The translations under genes and the position numbers were made by a program. A stretch of 64,000 nucleotides of DNA, from positions 2,971,741 through 3,035,740 of the forward strand of contig NZ_KI911557.1 of assembly GCF_000515215.1 (NCBI RefSeq). The letters are read 5' to 3'. Positions 27,435-37,279 of this stretch are shown here, one piece after another. The notes under the pieces were generated by a model. The model worked only from the letters and a program-made list of their open reading frames with translations, did not search any database and was not told the origin of the DNA. Source of the stretch: Methylomonas sp. 11b. GTDB lineage: Bacteria > Pseudomonadota > Gammaproteobacteria > Methylococcales > Methylomonadaceae. How positions within the stretch are numbered: position 1 is the first letter of the stretch; every line of letters starts with the position of its first letter.

Positions 27435-27995
27435 CTATGGCTTAGCTGGCGCGGGTACTGGCGGTTTTTTAACCAAAACCTTGGCATCCGGCCCCATCGA
27501 CACAGAATAGTCGGTGGAGGAAATTACGTTCTGACTGGCAATGTCCACAACCCTTAGCGAAACGTAGACGTTGTTGTAGCCTGGCGCAAACGATCCTACG
27601 ACGACCGCTTTAGCCCCGACGTTATTTAAAGCTTCCTTGGTTTTATCAGGCAGTTGCAGAATGCCAGCTTCGTTTTTGGCAAAAATTTCGGTAGGCAACT
27701 CCATACCCATCACCCGGTAACCGGAACGATGAAAGGCCGAGGAAATTTGATCGGAGACAATGCGGCCAAACGCCAGCGTTTGCTCCAGTTCGCCGACATT
27801 AACCAGCGAATTGATAACCACCAAACTACCTCTAGGTAAAGGTTCGCGCAAATCGAGAATCAGCTGATCGACCGCCTCGTAGCTTACCTCGACCAAGTCG
27901 TCATCTTTGACTTCGCTAGCCCGAAACCCTCGGCTGCAACCGCTCAGCATCATCAGCGCCAACAGCATCAGCACCATCGTCTTTTTGTTAACCAT
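27435..27995 (-). CDS. FlgO family outer-membrane lipoprotein
   Basis: A 186-residue lipoprotein with lipobox MLSGC at residues 16-20. The FlgO domain follows (YEAVDQLILDL, SLVVINSLVNVGELEQTLAFGRIVSDQISSAFHRSGYRVMGMEL, GAKAVVVGSFAPGYNNVYVSLRVVDIASQNVISSTDYSV). FlgO in Vibrio is a flagellar outer-membrane lipoprotein, but there are no flagellar genes here, so only the domain is claimed. The C-terminus is Pro/Lys-rich. Confidence 0.85.
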   Translation of the reverse strand: MVNKKTMVLMLLALMMLSGCSRGFRASEVKDDDLVEVSYEAVDQLILDLREPLPRGSLVVINSLVNVGELEQTLAFGRIVSDQISSAFHRSGYRVMGMELPTEIFAKNEAGILQLPDKTKEALNNVGAKAVVVGSFAPGYNNVYVSLRVVDIASQNVISSTDYSVSMGPDAKVLVKKPPVPAPAKP

Positions 27996-28140
27996 AAGAC
28001 CTCTCCTCTCGTAATTGTTGAAGTTATCAGAGCTTAAAACAGCAAGCCAGTCAATCTAATTTACTACCGCAGTATACACAGCATTGCGCTGGAGAATTGC
28101 TTGAACGACGCCAGGCAAAACCCTGGATATTTTTGAACGC

Positions 28141-28782
28141 TTATTGACCGCTTTCGGTAACAATCACACCGATGCCGTTTTTCTGCAGCAATTCCTTGAT
28201 CGTGGAAACGCTGGCGGGATTATCGTAGGGACCGACCTTAACGCGATGCCAGATAACATTGCCGACTTTAGCTTTCTCGACCCGGGACTCTATGCCGAGC
28301 GATGCCAGCTTAGCCTTGTGGCGCTCGGCTTCTGACGCTTCCCGGAAGGAACCGGCCTGCATAATGTATTTGGCAGCCTTGGTTTTACCGACCAGCTGCT
28401 CACGTACCCGGGTTTTGATTTCGTAATCGGGCACCACGACTTCCGCCTGTGGCAGTATGGTATAAAAATCGTAACGAGGCTCTTCCGGTTCCGCAGGTTG
28501 TGACGGCTCCGCCGGTTTTTCCGGCTCGACGACCGCTTGAGTTTGCGGTTTGACCGGTAATTCCTGCTTTAACTTTTCCACTACTTGCGGGATTTCCGCT
28601 TCCGGCTTGCCTGCCACCAACTCCGGCACCATTTTGCGGATCATGTTCAGAAACACCCCAAAAGCTACAATCAGCGCGATGACCAGCAACCAACGCCAAG
28701 GCGCAACCGAAGATTTTTTCGGCTTTCTGCGACTGTTGGTGTAACTGGGGCTTTGAACGCGGTGCTTATAGTCTCTGGCCAT
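28141..28782 (-). CDS. SPOR-domain membrane protein (FtsN-like)
   Basis: A 213-residue bitopic protein. A short basic cytosolic tail ([24 protein letters not shown]) precedes a TM span (WLLVIALIVAFGVFLNMI), a Pro/Glu-rich periplasmic linker, and a C-terminal SPOR domain (about residues 140-213: YIMQAGSFREASEAERHKAKL through VGPYDNPASVSTIKELLQKNGI). SPOR domains bind denuded septal peptidoglycan. The layout and the position just downstream of argS match the FtsN-like proteins of gammaproteobacteria. Its start overlaps the argS stop (ATGTAATGG), so it is translationally coupled. Confidence 0.9.
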   Translation of the reverse strand: MARDYKHRVQSPSYTNSRRKPKKSSVAPWRWLLVIALIVAFGVFLNMIRKMVPELVAGKPEAEIPQVVEKLKQELPVKPQTQAVVEPEKPAEPSQPAEPEEPRYDFYTILPQAEVVVPDYEIKTRVREQLVGKTKAAKYIMQAGSFREASEAERHKAKLASLGIESRVEKAKVGNVIWHRVKVGPYDNPASVSTIKELLQKNGIGVIVTESGQ

Positions 28783-30539
28783 TACATCGCTTCAGGTGCA
28801 TTGATTTTCAATAAGGATAGGGCGTTGACCAATACTTGCTTGACGGCACAAATCAAATTAATGCGGGCATTACAAAGTTTGTCGTCGTCTACCAGAAACT
28901 GGTGTGCGTTGTAATAACTGTGGAACTGATTGGCCAGCTCACGCAAGTAATGAATCAATTGATGAGGCTCGTAATTCACAGCAGCACGTTCCAAAGCTTC
29001 CGGGTATTTGGAAAGTGTAGTCAGTAACGCGGCTTCCTGCTCTTCGGTCAACAGATTCAGATGCTCCATACCCAAATGCGGATTGCGTTGCCGACCTTTT
29101 TCGTCGATCTGGCGCAACACGCTACACACCCTGGCATGCGCATACTGCACATAATAAACCGGGTTTTCGTTGCTTCTGGAAGTAGCCAGCTTCAGATCGA
29201 AATCCATATGTTGCTCGGATTTACGCATCACGTAAAAGAAGCGGCACGCATCTCTACCGACTTCGTTGCGCAGCTGCCTTAGGGTGACAAACTCGCCGGA
29301 ACGGGTCGACATTTGTACTTTTTCGTCGCCGCGATACAAGATCGCAAATTGCACCAGCAATACTTTCAGCTTGGATTCGTCGGCGCCCAGGGCTTGCATC
29401 GCCGCTTTCACGCGCGGAATATAACCGTGGTGATCTGCACCCCAAATGTTGACGATTTGATCGAAGCCGCGATCCAGCTTGTTCATGTGATAGGCAATAT
29501 CGGAAGCAAAATAGGTGGTCTGACCGTTATCACGCACCACCACTCTATCTTTTTCGTCGCCCAGGCGACTGGAGGCAAACCAAGTAGCGCCTTCCTGCTG
29601 GTAAAGGTACCCGGCCGCATCCAGACGCTTTAGGGCTTGTTCGACGGAATGATCGTCCATCAGCGAGCGCTCGGAAAACCACTGTTGATAGCTGACGCCG
29701 AATTCGGCCAAGTCGTTTTTGATATCGTCCAGAATTTCGTCCAGACCGGCTTGAAATACCTCTTTATAAGCGTCGCCGAGCAAGGCTTTGGCACGATCGA
29801 TCAACGCATCGATGTGTTTTTCCTTGTCGCCGCCTTGCGGCTCGTCGGCGGGCAAATCCGCCATCACTAGCGCGGCGGCTCGGCGGTAGGCATCGCCGGC
29901 TTTCTTATGCAAATTCGCGGAAATCTCCCGGACATATTCGCCGCGATAACCGTTGCTTGGAAAAGGCATAACCTCGTCGCAGGCTTCCAGATACCGCAGC
30001 CAGACACTGGTAGCCAGAATATCCATCTGCCGGCCGGCATCGTTCACATAGTATTCTCGCTCGACTTGAAACCCGGCCGCCGCCAGCAAATCCGCCACAG
30101 CCGAACCGTAAGCCGCGCCGCGACCATGGCCAACATGCAAAGGCCCGGTGGGATTGGCGGAAACGAATTCGACCTGGACACGTTTGCCCGCACCAATCTT
30201 GCTTAAACCGAACTCCGCTCCGCCATCGAGTACCTGTTTGACAATCTGGAACTGGCTGTCGGGATTGATGAAGAAATTGATAAATCCGGGGCCGGCGATA
30301 TCAACCTTGGTGATCAGCGCATCGCTCGGCAGAGCCTCGACGATTTTTTCGGCCAGTTGTCTAGGATAAAGTTTGGCCGGCTTGGCCAGTAACATCGCCA
30401 GGTTGGTGGCGAAGTCGCCGTGTTGCGCATCGCGAGTGCGCTCTAAATTGATTTGCGCAATAAAATCGTTTTCGAGAATACCTTGAGTTTTAAGGACTGT
30501 AACGGCTTGTTGTAACAGGGATTCCAGCTTTTGTTTCAT
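28782..30539 (-). CDS. argS: Arginyl-tRNA synthetase
   Basis: A 585-residue class Ia synthetase. An N-terminal Add-1 domain (residues 1-90) precedes the HIGH motif as [18 protein letters not shown], the domain with [23 protein letters not shown], the KMSKS-equivalent [15 protein letters not shown], and the C-terminal anticodon-binding helical domain ending [17 protein letters not shown]. It charges tRNA-Arg with arginine. It leads the two-gene unit with the SPOR protein. Confidence 0.97.
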   Translation of the reverse strand: MKQKLESLLQQAVTVLKTQGILENDFIAQINLERTRDAQHGDFATNLAMLLAKPAKLYPRQLAEKIVEALPSDALITKVDIAGPGFINFFINPDSQFQIVKQVLDGGAEFGLSKIGAGKRVQVEFVSANPTGPLHVGHGRGAAYGSAVADLLAAAGFQVEREYYVNDAGRQMDILATSVWLRYLEACDEVMPFPSNGYRGEYVREISANLHKKAGDAYRRAAALVMADLPADEPQGGDKEKHIDALIDRAKALLGDAYKEVFQAGLDEILDDIKNDLAEFGVSYQQWFSERSLMDDHSVEQALKRLDAAGYLYQQEGATWFASSRLGDEKDRVVVRDNGQTTYFASDIAYHMNKLDRGFDQIVNIWGADHHGYIPRVKAAMQALGADESKLKVLLVQFAILYRGDEKVQMSTRSGEFVTLRQLRNEVGRDACRFFYVMRKSEQHMDFDLKLATSRSNENPVYYVQYAHARVCSVLRQIDEKGRQRNPHLGMEHLNLLTEEQEAALLTTLSKYPEALERAAVNYEPHQLIHYLRELANQFHSYYNAHQFLVDDDKLCNARINLICAVKQVLVNALSLLKINAPEAM

Positions 30540-30596
30540 CGCGTTGAAAAATGGGGATTTATCGGAAAATAGCCGCCATTATCCATTAAAAACAAA

Positions 30597-31280
30597 TTAT
30601 TGGCTAGGACGCTCGCCGAACAGCGCCGTGCCAATCCGCACCAATGTTGAACCTTCGGCAACCGCCGCCTGCAAATCGCCACTCATCCCAAACGAAAAGG
30701 TATCGAGATCGTTACGATCAAGTTGCCGCACCGTCTGATAAAGCCGGCGATAGGGCTGACATTGGGCCTGATAATCCTGCTGCGGCTCCGGAATCGCCAT
30801 CACGCCGCGCAAACGCAAATTCGGCAATTTGCTAACTTGCTCAATCAGCTCCGGCAAATTGGCCAACTCAATGCCGGATTTGCTGGCTTCGTCGCTGATG
30901 TTGACTTGCAAACAGATATTCAGCGGCGGCAAATAGTCCGGACGCTGCTCGCTGAGGCGCTCGGCTACTTTCAGACGATCAACACTGTGCACCCAGGCAA
31001 AGTGCTGGGCAATTGGCTTGGTTTTATTGGATTGAAGCGGCCCGATGAAATGCCAGCTGATATTGAATGCCGCCAATTCCTGCTGCTTTTTCAGGGCTTC
31101 CTGCAAATAGTTTTCTCCGAAATGGCGCTGTCCAAATCGGTAGGCGGCAGCAATATCAGACGCTGGCTTGGTCTTGCTGACGGCCAATAGTTGCACACTA
31201 CCAAGCGGACGTTGCGCATCTATTTCGGCCTGGCGGAGTTGCTTGCTTACATTGGCAAAACGCTGAGCGATACTATTCAC
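30597..31280 (-). CDS. YggS family PLP-binding protein (PLP homeostasis protein)
   Basis: A 227-residue single-domain alanine-racemase-fold protein. The PLP lysine is in LLAVSKTKPASDI, with HFGENYLQEALKK, WHFIGPLQSNK, VNISDEASKSG and FSFGMSGDLQAAVAEGSTLVRIGTALFG following. The family has no known catalysis and maintains vitamin B6 pools and amino-acid balance. The GTG at 31280 is chosen because E. coli YggS aligns from there (IAQRFANV); it overlaps the end of tatC by 8 bp. An ATG at 31340 would extend 20 residues into tatC. Confidence 0.9.
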   Translation of the reverse strand: MNSIAQRFANVSKQLRQAEIDAQRPLGSVQLLAVSKTKPASDIAAAYRFGQRHFGENYLQEALKKQQELAAFNISWHFIGPLQSNKTKPIAQHFAWVHSVDRLKVAERLSEQRPDYLPPLNICLQVNISDEASKSGIELANLPELIEQVSKLPNLRLRGVMAIPEPQQDYQAQCQPYRRLYQTVRQLDRNDLDTFSFGMSGDLQAAVAEGSTLVRIGTALFGERPSQ

Positions 31281-32028
31281 GATCCTCAGCCGCCGATTCT
31301 TTTTTGACAAATAAGCGTGAAAACAGCAATCCGGATTCAAACAACAGCCACATCGGCACTGCCAACAGGGTTTGCGACAAAGCGTCGGGCGGCGTCAAAA
31401 ACATCGCGATGACAAACACTCCGACAATGACATATGGCCTCTTTTCAGACAGCGTCTCGGGGGTGATGATGCCGGTCCAGACCAATACGATAGTGAAAAT
31501 CGGAATTTCGAACGACAACCCGAAGGCAAAAAACATCGCCAATACAAAATCCAGATAAGTGGCTATATCGGTCATCACCGCCACCCCGGCCGGCGCCGCC
31601 GACGTGAGATAGCCGAATACCAACGGGAATACCAGAAAATAGGCGAAGGCCGCGCCACTGTAAAACAACAACGTGCTAGCCAATAACAACGGCGCCACCA
31701 TCAGCTTTTCATGACGATATAAGCCAGGCGCCACAAAGCCCCAGAACTGGTAAAGAATGAAGGGAATGGAAATAAACACCGCAACTACGAATGCGAGTTT
31801 GAACGGCGTGAAAAACGGCGATGCTACATCGATGGCGATCATCGTGCTGTTTTTCGGCATGTGCTGCAACAGCGGCTCGGCTAGATAGGCATAAATCTCG
31901 TTGGCGTAGCTTGCGGTAGCGACAAACACCAGCAGCACGCACAACACTACCTTTAACAGGCGGTCGCGCAGTTCGACTAAATGGCTAAAAAAAGACTGCT
32001 CGTTATCCAGCGGCGCTTGGTTTGTCAT
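31273..32028 (-). CDS. tatC: Twin-arginine translocase subunit TatC
   Basis: A 251-residue six-TM protein that binds twin-arginine signal peptides. The N-terminal SFFSHLVELRDRLLKV holds the conserved Glu and Arg, followed by FWGFVAPGLYRHEKLMV, the FEIPIFTIVL segment and the TPPDALSQTLLAVPMWLLFESGLL region. The ATG at 32028 is used because MTNQ-type starts are usual and the upstream in-frame region lies inside tatB; the two genes overlap by 26 bp. Confidence 0.95.
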   Translation of the reverse strand: MTNQAPLDNEQSFFSHLVELRDRLLKVVLCVLLVFVATASYANEIYAYLAEPLLQHMPKNSTMIAIDVASPFFTPFKLAFVVAVFISIPFILYQFWGFVAPGLYRHEKLMVAPLLLASTLLFYSGAAFAYFLVFPLVFGYLTSAAPAGVAVMTDIATYLDFVLAMFFAFGLSFEIPIFTIVLVWTGIITPETLSEKRPYVIVGVFVIAMFLTPPDALSQTLLAVPMWLLFESGLLFSRLFVKKESAAEDRE

Positions 32029-32326
32029 CGTCCTGATTGATTTCGGTCGCTGCCTGAGCATTGAAGTTAATATCGTCAAGGGCCGACTGAGTATCCTGCA
32101 CCACTTTCTGCAATTCGCCGGCTATGGACTGTTGCTGGATTAACTGGCGCATCTCCTCGGCGTGCAATTCCTGTTTAATTTCCGCCTTAGCAGTCGCCAG
32201 CACAGTACGGGCTTTTCCTACCCAAAACCCAGCCAAGCGGGCCGCTTTCGGCAATTTTTCCGGGCCTAGCACCAATAGCGCCACCAACCCAACCATCAAC
32301 AATTCTGAAAAGCCGACATCGAACAT
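32003..32326 (-). CDS. tatB: Twin-arginine translocase subunit TatB
   Basis: A 107-residue protein: one N-terminal TM (MFDVGFSELLMVGLVALLVLGPEKLPKAAR) with the conserved Glu and GP-E-P motif, then an amphipathic helix (RLAGFWVGKARTVLATAKAEI) and a charged tail. TatB forms the substrate receptor with TatC. It is in order tatA-tatB-tatC with an 8-bp gap after tatA. Confidence 0.95.
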   Translation of the reverse strand: MFDVGFSELLMVGLVALLVLGPEKLPKAARLAGFWVGKARTVLATAKAEIKQELHAEEMRQLIQQQSIAGELQKVVQDTQSALDDINFNAQAATEINQDDDKPSAAG

Positions 32327-32334
32327 ATCGCAGA

Positions 32335-32550
32335 CTAAACTCGGTCTTTTTCTTTATTAGTCACTTCGCCTTCCAAAGGCTCTTCTTCCTTGCTTGCAAT
32401 CGCCTTATCTTCGCTACCTTCCTTAACAGCCGAACGGAATCCCCTAATCGCCTCGCCGAGATCGGCGCCGATATTCTTCAGACGCTTGGTGCCAAACACC
32501 AAGATCACGATAACTAACACTACTAATAAATGAGGGATGCTTAAACCCAT
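32335..32550 (-). CDS. tatA: Twin-arginine translocase subunit TatA
   Basis: A 71-residue protein. A TM helix ([16 protein letters not shown]) precedes the [22 protein letters not shown] amphipathic helix with the FGxKRL hinge, then an acidic tail rich in Glu and Lys. TatA forms the oligomeric translocation pore. It lies 23 bp after hisE. Confidence 0.95.
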   Translation of the reverse strand: MGLSIPHLLVVLVIVILVFGTKRLKNIGADLGEAIRGFRSAVKEGSEDKAIASKEEEPLEGEVTNKEKDRV

Positions 32551-32573
32551 TGTTCACTCCTTAATTTTAACCA

Positions 32574-32894
32574 TCAGGAAAGATCGCGCTGCGCTTTTTC
32601 CTGTAAACCGGACAATCCGAAGCGCCTTTGCAACTCATTGATCACATGTTCCGGCCCGAGTTCCTGATGCGCCAACATCACCATGCAGTGAAACCAAAGA
32701 TCGGCGGTTTCATACACTATTTTATCCTTATCGCCGTCTTTGGCGGCAATCACCGTTTCGGTGGCTTCCTCGCCTATTTTTTTCAAAATATGATCCAATC
32801 CCTTGGCGTATAAACTGGCTACGTAGGACTGATCGGCAGTTTGCAGCTTACGCTGTTCAAGAACCTGGGCCAATTGCTGTAAAACTTCGCTCAT
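32574..32894 (-). CDS. hisE: Phosphoribosyl-ATP pyrophosphatase HisE
   Basis: A 106-residue all-alpha NTP pyrophosphohydrolase of the MazG-like superfamily. [53 protein letters not shown] contains the paired E-E and E-D metal-binding helices. It is the second step of histidine synthesis. It precedes tatABC, an arrangement common in gammaproteobacteria; the hisI partner is not adjacent here. Confidence 0.95.
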   Translation of the reverse strand: MSEVLQQLAQVLEQRKLQTADQSYVASLYAKGLDHILKKIGEEATETVIAAKDGDKDKIVYETADLWFHCMVMLAHQELGPEHVINELQRRFGLSGLQEKAQRDLS

Positions 32895-32965
32895 TAGCTT
32901 TTGTTTAGATTGAAAATTGCAAAATCATAGCACGTTGCCGAAACAGCCAAAAAAAATCTATCGGC

Positions 32966-33001
32966 AAAAAAAAGCCTCCCTATGCTTGCGCAGAGGAAGG
33001 C
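32966..33001 (-). terminator. Terminator, minus strand, second of a tandem pair
   Basis: On the minus strand GCCTTCCT (33001-32994) pairs with AGGGAGGC (32981-32974), with one G-U pair, and is followed by eight T. It stops transcription coming from the small membrane-protein gene before hisE. Confidence 0.85.
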
Positions 33002-33038
33002 AAAAAAACCAGCGGAGTGCTTAGAAGGAGGTTCCGCT
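33002..33038 (-). terminator. Terminator, minus strand, first of a tandem pair
   Basis: AGCGGA/TCCGCT (33038-33033 with 33016-33011 on the minus strand) with a 16-base loop is followed by GG and seven T. It lies immediately downstream of the small gene at 33063-33230. Confidence 0.7.
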
Positions 33039-33062
33039 CGTTATTACAACACCAGGAGGTAG

Positions 33063-33230
33063 TTACAAATTCTTGGATCGGCTATTCAGCAGCGCCTTAG
33101 TCGACATATTGCTAAATATGGAAGTGGCAGCGAATAACATTGTGGAGATGACGAACAAGCCGGAAATAAAGCTCCAAACACCGACAATAAAAAGAACGCC
33201 GATCAAGATGTCTTTTTTAAAGTCGTTCAT
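33063..33230 (-). CDS. Small predicted single-span membrane protein
   Basis: A 55-residue protein (start MNDFKKDILIGVLFIVGVW): a polar lead, two closely spaced hydrophobic segments (DILIGVLFIVGVWSFISGLF and VISTMLFAATSIFSNM) and a basic tail. No family was recognised. The region is AT-rich compared with its surroundings. The tandem terminators just downstream on the same strand suggest that this strand is transcribed. An in-frame ATG at 33278 would add 16 residues; the ATG at 33230 is chosen because the extension is polar and not preceded by a ribosome-binding site. Confidence 0.55.
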   Translation of the reverse strand: MNDFKKDILIGVLFIVGVWSFISGLFVISTMLFAATSIFSNMSTKALLNSRSKNL

Positions 33231-33421
33231 TGTGCTCAAATTCTCTATTTTTAAATCTTGCGCTTGACAAGACTTCATGTGCTTGCTCTTCAGTTGCAGC
33301 GCACTATACAGGATAGAAAAAAGTTTACAATTAGGCTTTTACTAAATAAATTGTATACAATTTAGAAACAATAGAAATGTCAACGCTTTTTGGTGATTTT
33401 TTTTACTTTCCAGGAGATACC

Positions 33422-34324
33422 ATGGACAAACTAACCAGCATGAATGTCTTTGTCCGCGTCGCCAAAGCCGGCAGCTTTGCCGGAGCCGCCAAAGATCTCG
33501 ATATTTCCAGAGCCATGGCTACCAAACATATTATGCAACTGGAAAGCGAGCTGAACACGCGTTTATTCAATCGCACAACCCGCAGCTTAAGCCTGACGGA
33601 AGCCGGCGAGGCTTACCTGGAGCGTTGCCAGCAAGTTCTACTGGACGTAGCGGAGATGGAATCGGCGATCACTCACCTACAAACAGAGCCGCGCGGCACC
33701 CTAAAAATTCTGGCGCCGCCGGTCATCGGTGCCAGCCATATTTCGCCGGGCTTGACCGAATATCTAAAAAACTACCCCGACCTCTCCGTAGAGATGGTGC
33801 TGAAAGGCGGACAAGTCGATTTAATCGATGAGGGCGTCGATCTGGCTATTTATTTGGGACAACTCAACGACACTAGCCTGGTAGCCCGAAAGTTGGCCAG
33901 TTCCTCGCTGGTCGTTTGCGCGTCCCCGGAATATCTTAAAGCACACGGTACTCCGCAAGACCCGGAAGACCTGGAAGACCATAGCTGTCTGATCAATTGG
34001 GCGATCCCACCGCGGAACAAATGGCGTTTCAAGGGCATTCTTGGGGAGCGCACTGTCACCGTCACGGGCAGGATGCAGGCCAATATGGCCGATCCGATCC
34101 GCAACGCCGCGGTGAATGGCTTGGGCCTGATCATGTTGCCGCGCTATATCGTCGGCCGTGACATCGAGCAAGGCCGGCTGCAAGTAGTGATGGAGCAATA
34201 CGGTATCGCACCGCTGGAAATTTATGCGGTGTACCCGCACCGCAAATATTTGTCGGCCAAAGTACGTTCGTTTTTAGAGTTTATTCAAGCCTGGCTACCG
34301 CATCGGATCGGCATGAACCCATGA
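33422..34324 (+). CDS. LysR family transcriptional regulator
   Basis: A 300-residue LTTR. The N-terminal winged HTH (MDKLTSMNVFVRVAKAGSFAGAAKDLDISRAMATKHIMQLE, residues 1-41) is followed by the CysB-like effector domain from about residue 90 (RGTLKILAPPVIGA). The closest LTTR subgroup is the AaeR/DhmR type that often controls oxidoreductases. The start is at 33422, with CAGGAG six bases upstream; an earlier in-frame start at 33377 lacks this. Followed by a methyltransferase overlapping by 4 bp. Confidence 0.92.
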   Translation: MDKLTSMNVFVRVAKAGSFAGAAKDLDISRAMATKHIMQLESELNTRLFNRTTRSLSLTEAGEAYLERCQQVLLDVAEMESAITHLQTEPRGTLKILAPPVIGASHISPGLTEYLKNYPDLSVEMVLKGGQVDLIDEGVDLAIYLGQLNDTSLVARKLASSSLVVCASPEYLKAHGTPQDPEDLEDHSCLINWAIPPRNKWRFKGILGERTVTVTGRMQANMADPIRNAAVNGLGLIMLPRYIVGRDIEQGRLQVVMEQYGIAPLEIYAVYPHRKYLSAKVRSFLEFIQAWLPHRIGMNP

Positions 34325-34890
34325 CCGATTTGCAAGACAAGTGGGATACCATTTACCGAAATGCCTGCTCTCCGCCACTCCCTGCCGAGGTGCTGAGCCA
34401 ACACCAGTACTTGCTACCCAAGCAGGGTAAAGCGTTGGACTTGGCCTGCGGCCTGGGCGGCAACGCCGTCCTCCTAGCCGAGTCCGGCCTTGATGTGGAC
34501 GCTTGGGATATTTCCTCCGTTGCTTTGCAAATATTGCAACAACAAGCTACCGAAAAAGGCCTGTCAATCACCACTCAGCAATGCCATATCAGCGCCGAAA
34601 CGCTGGCGCAGCAGACTTACGATGTGATTGTCATCTGTCGTTTTCTTGACCGAACCCTGTGTAATGCGATAATGGCAGCCTTGAAACCGGGCGGCCTGCT
34701 GTTTTACCAAACATTTACCCGCAACAAACTAGACCAACAAGGCCCCAGCAATCCCGAGTATTTACTGGAAAACAACGAATTATTGCGGCTATTCAGCCCA
34801 TTAAAAGTGGTTTTTTACCAAGAATACGCAAAACTCGGCGATGTGCGATTCGGCAATAGAAACGAAGCCTGTTTTATCGGGCAAAAATGA
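34321..34890 (+). CDS. Class I SAM-dependent methyltransferase
   Basis: A 189-residue methyltransferase. Motif I is ALDLACGLGGNAVLLAESG, motif II is DVDAWDISSVALQIL, and LKPGGLLFYQTFTRNK is the post-I region. It resembles the TehB/tellurite-resistance-like small methyltransferases. The start overlaps the LysR stop by 4 bp. The substrate is unknown; cotranscription with a rhodanese suggests a sulfur or chalcogen link, but this is inference. Confidence 0.85.
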   Translation: MTDLQDKWDTIYRNACSPPLPAEVLSQHQYLLPKQGKALDLACGLGGNAVLLAESGLDVDAWDISSVALQILQQQATEKGLSITTQQCHISAETLAQQTYDVIVICRFLDRTLCNAIMAALKPGGLLFYQTFTRNKLDQQGPSNPEYLLENNELLRLFSPLKVVFYQEYAKLGDVRFGNRNEACFIGQK

Positions 34891-34902
34891 AGCGGTAAAT
34901 TA

Positions 34903-35295
34903 ATGATAGAAAATCTCGACCCCAAACAGTCCTGGGCTGTATTACAAACTAATCCGGCCGCGGTACTGATCGACGTCAGAACAGCCATCGAACACAGCTT
35001 TGTCGGCCATCCGCCGCAAGCGATTCATGTCGCTTGGAAAGAATTTCCGGGCATGCAGTTAAACACGGGTTTCGTAGACCAAGTGCGGCAGTACGCCCCG
35101 AATAACGCCACGCCGATTCTGCTGCTGTGCCGCAGCGGACAGCGCTCTGTAGACGCCGCCAAAGCCCTGGAAGCAGCGGGCTACGAGCATCTGATCAACA
35201 TTCTGGAAGGCTTCGAAGGCCCGCTGGATGAAAACAAACACCGCGGCAATACTGGTGGCTGGCGTTTTCACGGCTTGCCTTGGCAACAAAGTTAA
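34903..35295 (+). CDS. Rhodanese-like domain protein
   Basis: A 130-residue single rhodanese domain. The active-site loop is LLLCRSGQRS with Cys76, flanked by DVRTAIEHSFVGHPPQA, where the entry loop follows the usual DVR motif. Such proteins carry a persulfide and move sulfane sulfur. It lies 12 bp after the methyltransferase and 107 bp before bipA. Confidence 0.88.
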   Translation: MIENLDPKQSWAVLQTNPAAVLIDVRTAIEHSFVGHPPQAIHVAWKEFPGMQLNTGFVDQVRQYAPNNATPILLLCRSGQRSVDAAKALEAAGYEHLINILEGFEGPLDENKHRGNTGGWRFHGLPWQQS

Positions 35296-35402
35296 TCCCT
35301 CAGCCAATCGGTCCGCGCCAGCGCGGAAACCAAAACTAAATCCCGCTGGGCGGCTTGTCCGTTCGGCCTATCTGTTCCTTAAAAATCATCTAGTAAATTA
35401 TT

Positions 35403-37211
35403 GTGATAGAAAAACTTAGAAACATCGCGATCATCGCTCACGTCGACCACGGCAAAACCACCCTCGTCGATCAATTGTTGCAACAGTCCGGCACCTTCGA
35501 CGCGCACACCAAAGTCGACGAACGGGTGATGGACTCCAACGCGCTGGAAAAAGAACGTGGCATCACCATCTTGGCAAAAAACACCGCGATCGACTGGAAC
35601 GGCTATCACATCAACATCGTCGACACTCCGGGCCACGCCGACTTCGGTGGCGAAGTTGAACGGGTTTTATCGATGGTGGATTCGGTTTTATTGCTAGTGG
35701 ATGCCGTTGACGGCCCGATGCCACAAACCCGCTTTGTGACAAAAAAAGCCTTTGCTTTGGGTTTAAAACCCATCGTCGTCATCAACAAAGTCGATCGCCC
35801 GGGCGCTCGTCCTGATTGGGTCGTCGATCAAACTTTTGATTTGTTCGATAACCTCGGCGCCACTGATGAGCAGCTGGATTTCCCGATTGTTTACGCCTCC
35901 GCGTTGAACGGTTTTGCCGGTTTGGAAGCCGACGTATCCGGCGGCGATATGACACCGCTGTTTCAAACTATTGTCGATAAAGTAGCCCCGCCGCCGGTCG
36001 AAGTGGACGCGCCCTTCCAAATGCAGGTCATCAGCCTGGATTACAACTCCTATGTCGGCGTTATCGGTATCGGTCGCATTCAACACGGCAAAGTCACGCG
36101 CAATATGCCGTTAACCATCGTGGACAACGAAGGAAAAAATCGTAGCGGTCGGATGTTGAAACTGTATGGTTTCCACGGCTTGGAACGCGTCGAAGTGGAA
36201 AGTGCGCAAGCGGGCGACATCATTGCTTTCTGCGGTATTGAAAACCTGAAAATCTCGGAAACCTTGTGCGACCCTAATAACGTAGTTGCCTTGCCGCCGC
36301 TATCCGTAGATGAGCCAACCGTGAGCATGACCTTCCAGGTTAATAACTCACCGTTTGCCGGCAGAGAAGGTAAATTCATTACCACCCGCCAAATTTATGA
36401 TCGTTTACAAAAAGAATTGCAGCACAACGTGGCTCTGCGCGTTGAAACCACCGATGATCCAGACAAATTTAAAGTATCGGGTCGCGGCGAGTTGCATTTA
36501 TCGGTCTTGATCGAAAACATGCGCCGCGAAGGCTTCGAGCTGGGCGTATCGCGTCCACAAGTTATCATTCGCGAAATTGATGGCGTTAAATCGGAACCGT
36601 TTGAAAACGTCACGATTGAAGTAGAAGAACAACATCAAGGCACCATCATGGAGAAATTGGGCGAGCGTAAAGGCGACCTGAAAGACATGGTGCCCGATGG
36701 CAAAGGCCGTATCCGCCTGGAATATGTCGTGCCTTCGCGCGGCTTATTGGGCTTCCAGACCGAATTCCTGACCGCAACCTCTGGATCGGGCTTGTTCTAC
36801 CACGTCTTCGACCATTACGGCCCTGTGAAAGAAGGCGCGGTCGGCAGTCGCGTGCGTGGGGTGTTGATTTCCATGGCTAAAGGTAAAGCGGTCGATTACT
36901 CACTGTATCCGCTACAAGCTCGCGGCGAGTTGCTGGTGGTGAATGGTGATGAAATCTACGAAGGGCAATTAGTCGGCATCCATTCACGCAGCAGCGATTT
37001 AGTGGTTAACCCCACCAAACCCAAGCCTTTAACCAATATTCGTGCCGCCGGTACTGACGACAGCTTGACCTGCGCCAAAATTCAAAAAATGACGTTGGAA
37101 CAAGCCTTGGAGTTTATCAGCGATGATGAGCTGGTTGAAGTGACACCAAAATCCATTCGTCTACGTAAAATCTTATTGACTGAAAACGAACGCAAACGCG
37201 CCCCGAAATAG
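35403..37211 (+). CDS. typA: Translational GTPase BipA/TypA
   Basis: A 602-residue GTPase. G1 is AHVDHGKT (residues 12-19), G2 KERGITI, G3 DTPGHADF and G4 NKVD, followed by domain II, III, V and the BipA-specific C-terminal domain ([20 protein letters not shown]). In the family it binds ribosomes and helps 50S assembly under stress. The start is GTG at 35403; the first residues [17 protein letters not shown] match E. coli BipA, supporting that choice although the ribosome-binding site is weak. Confidence 0.95.
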   Translation: MIEKLRNIAIIAHVDHGKTTLVDQLLQQSGTFDAHTKVDERVMDSNALEKERGITILAKNTAIDWNGYHINIVDTPGHADFGGEVERVLSMVDSVLLLVDAVDGPMPQTRFVTKKAFALGLKPIVVINKVDRPGARPDWVVDQTFDLFDNLGATDEQLDFPIVYASALNGFAGLEADVSGGDMTPLFQTIVDKVAPPPVEVDAPFQMQVISLDYNSYVGVIGIGRIQHGKVTRNMPLTIVDNEGKNRSGRMLKLYGFHGLERVEVESAQAGDIIAFCGIENLKISETLCDPNNVVALPPLSVDEPTVSMTFQVNNSPFAGREGKFITTRQIYDRLQKELQHNVALRVETTDDPDKFKVSGRGELHLSVLIENMRREGFELGVSRPQVIIREIDGVKSEPFENVTIEVEEQHQGTIMEKLGERKGDLKDMVPDGKGRIRLEYVVPSRGLLGFQTEFLTATSGSGLFYHVFDHYGPVKEGAVGSRVRGVLISMAKGKAVDYSLYPLQARGELLVVNGDEIYEGQLVGIHSRSSDLVVNPTKPKPLTNIRAAGTDDSLTCAKIQKMTLEQALEFISDDELVEVTPKSIRLRKILLTENERKRAPK

Positions 37212-37218
37212 TCAAACT

Positions 37219-37255
37219 AAAAAGCCGTTCTCGTCAGTAACGAGAACGGCTTTTT
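37219..37255. terminator. Bidirectional terminator between bipA and the TauE-like gene
   Basis: AAAGCCGTTCTCGT (37221-37234) pairs with ACGAGAACGGCTTT (37240-37253) around CAGTA. A-rich and T-rich flanks on both sides suit termination in both directions. Confidence 0.92.
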
Positions 37256-37279
37256 CAAACTAAACCATTCATTCCGGCT

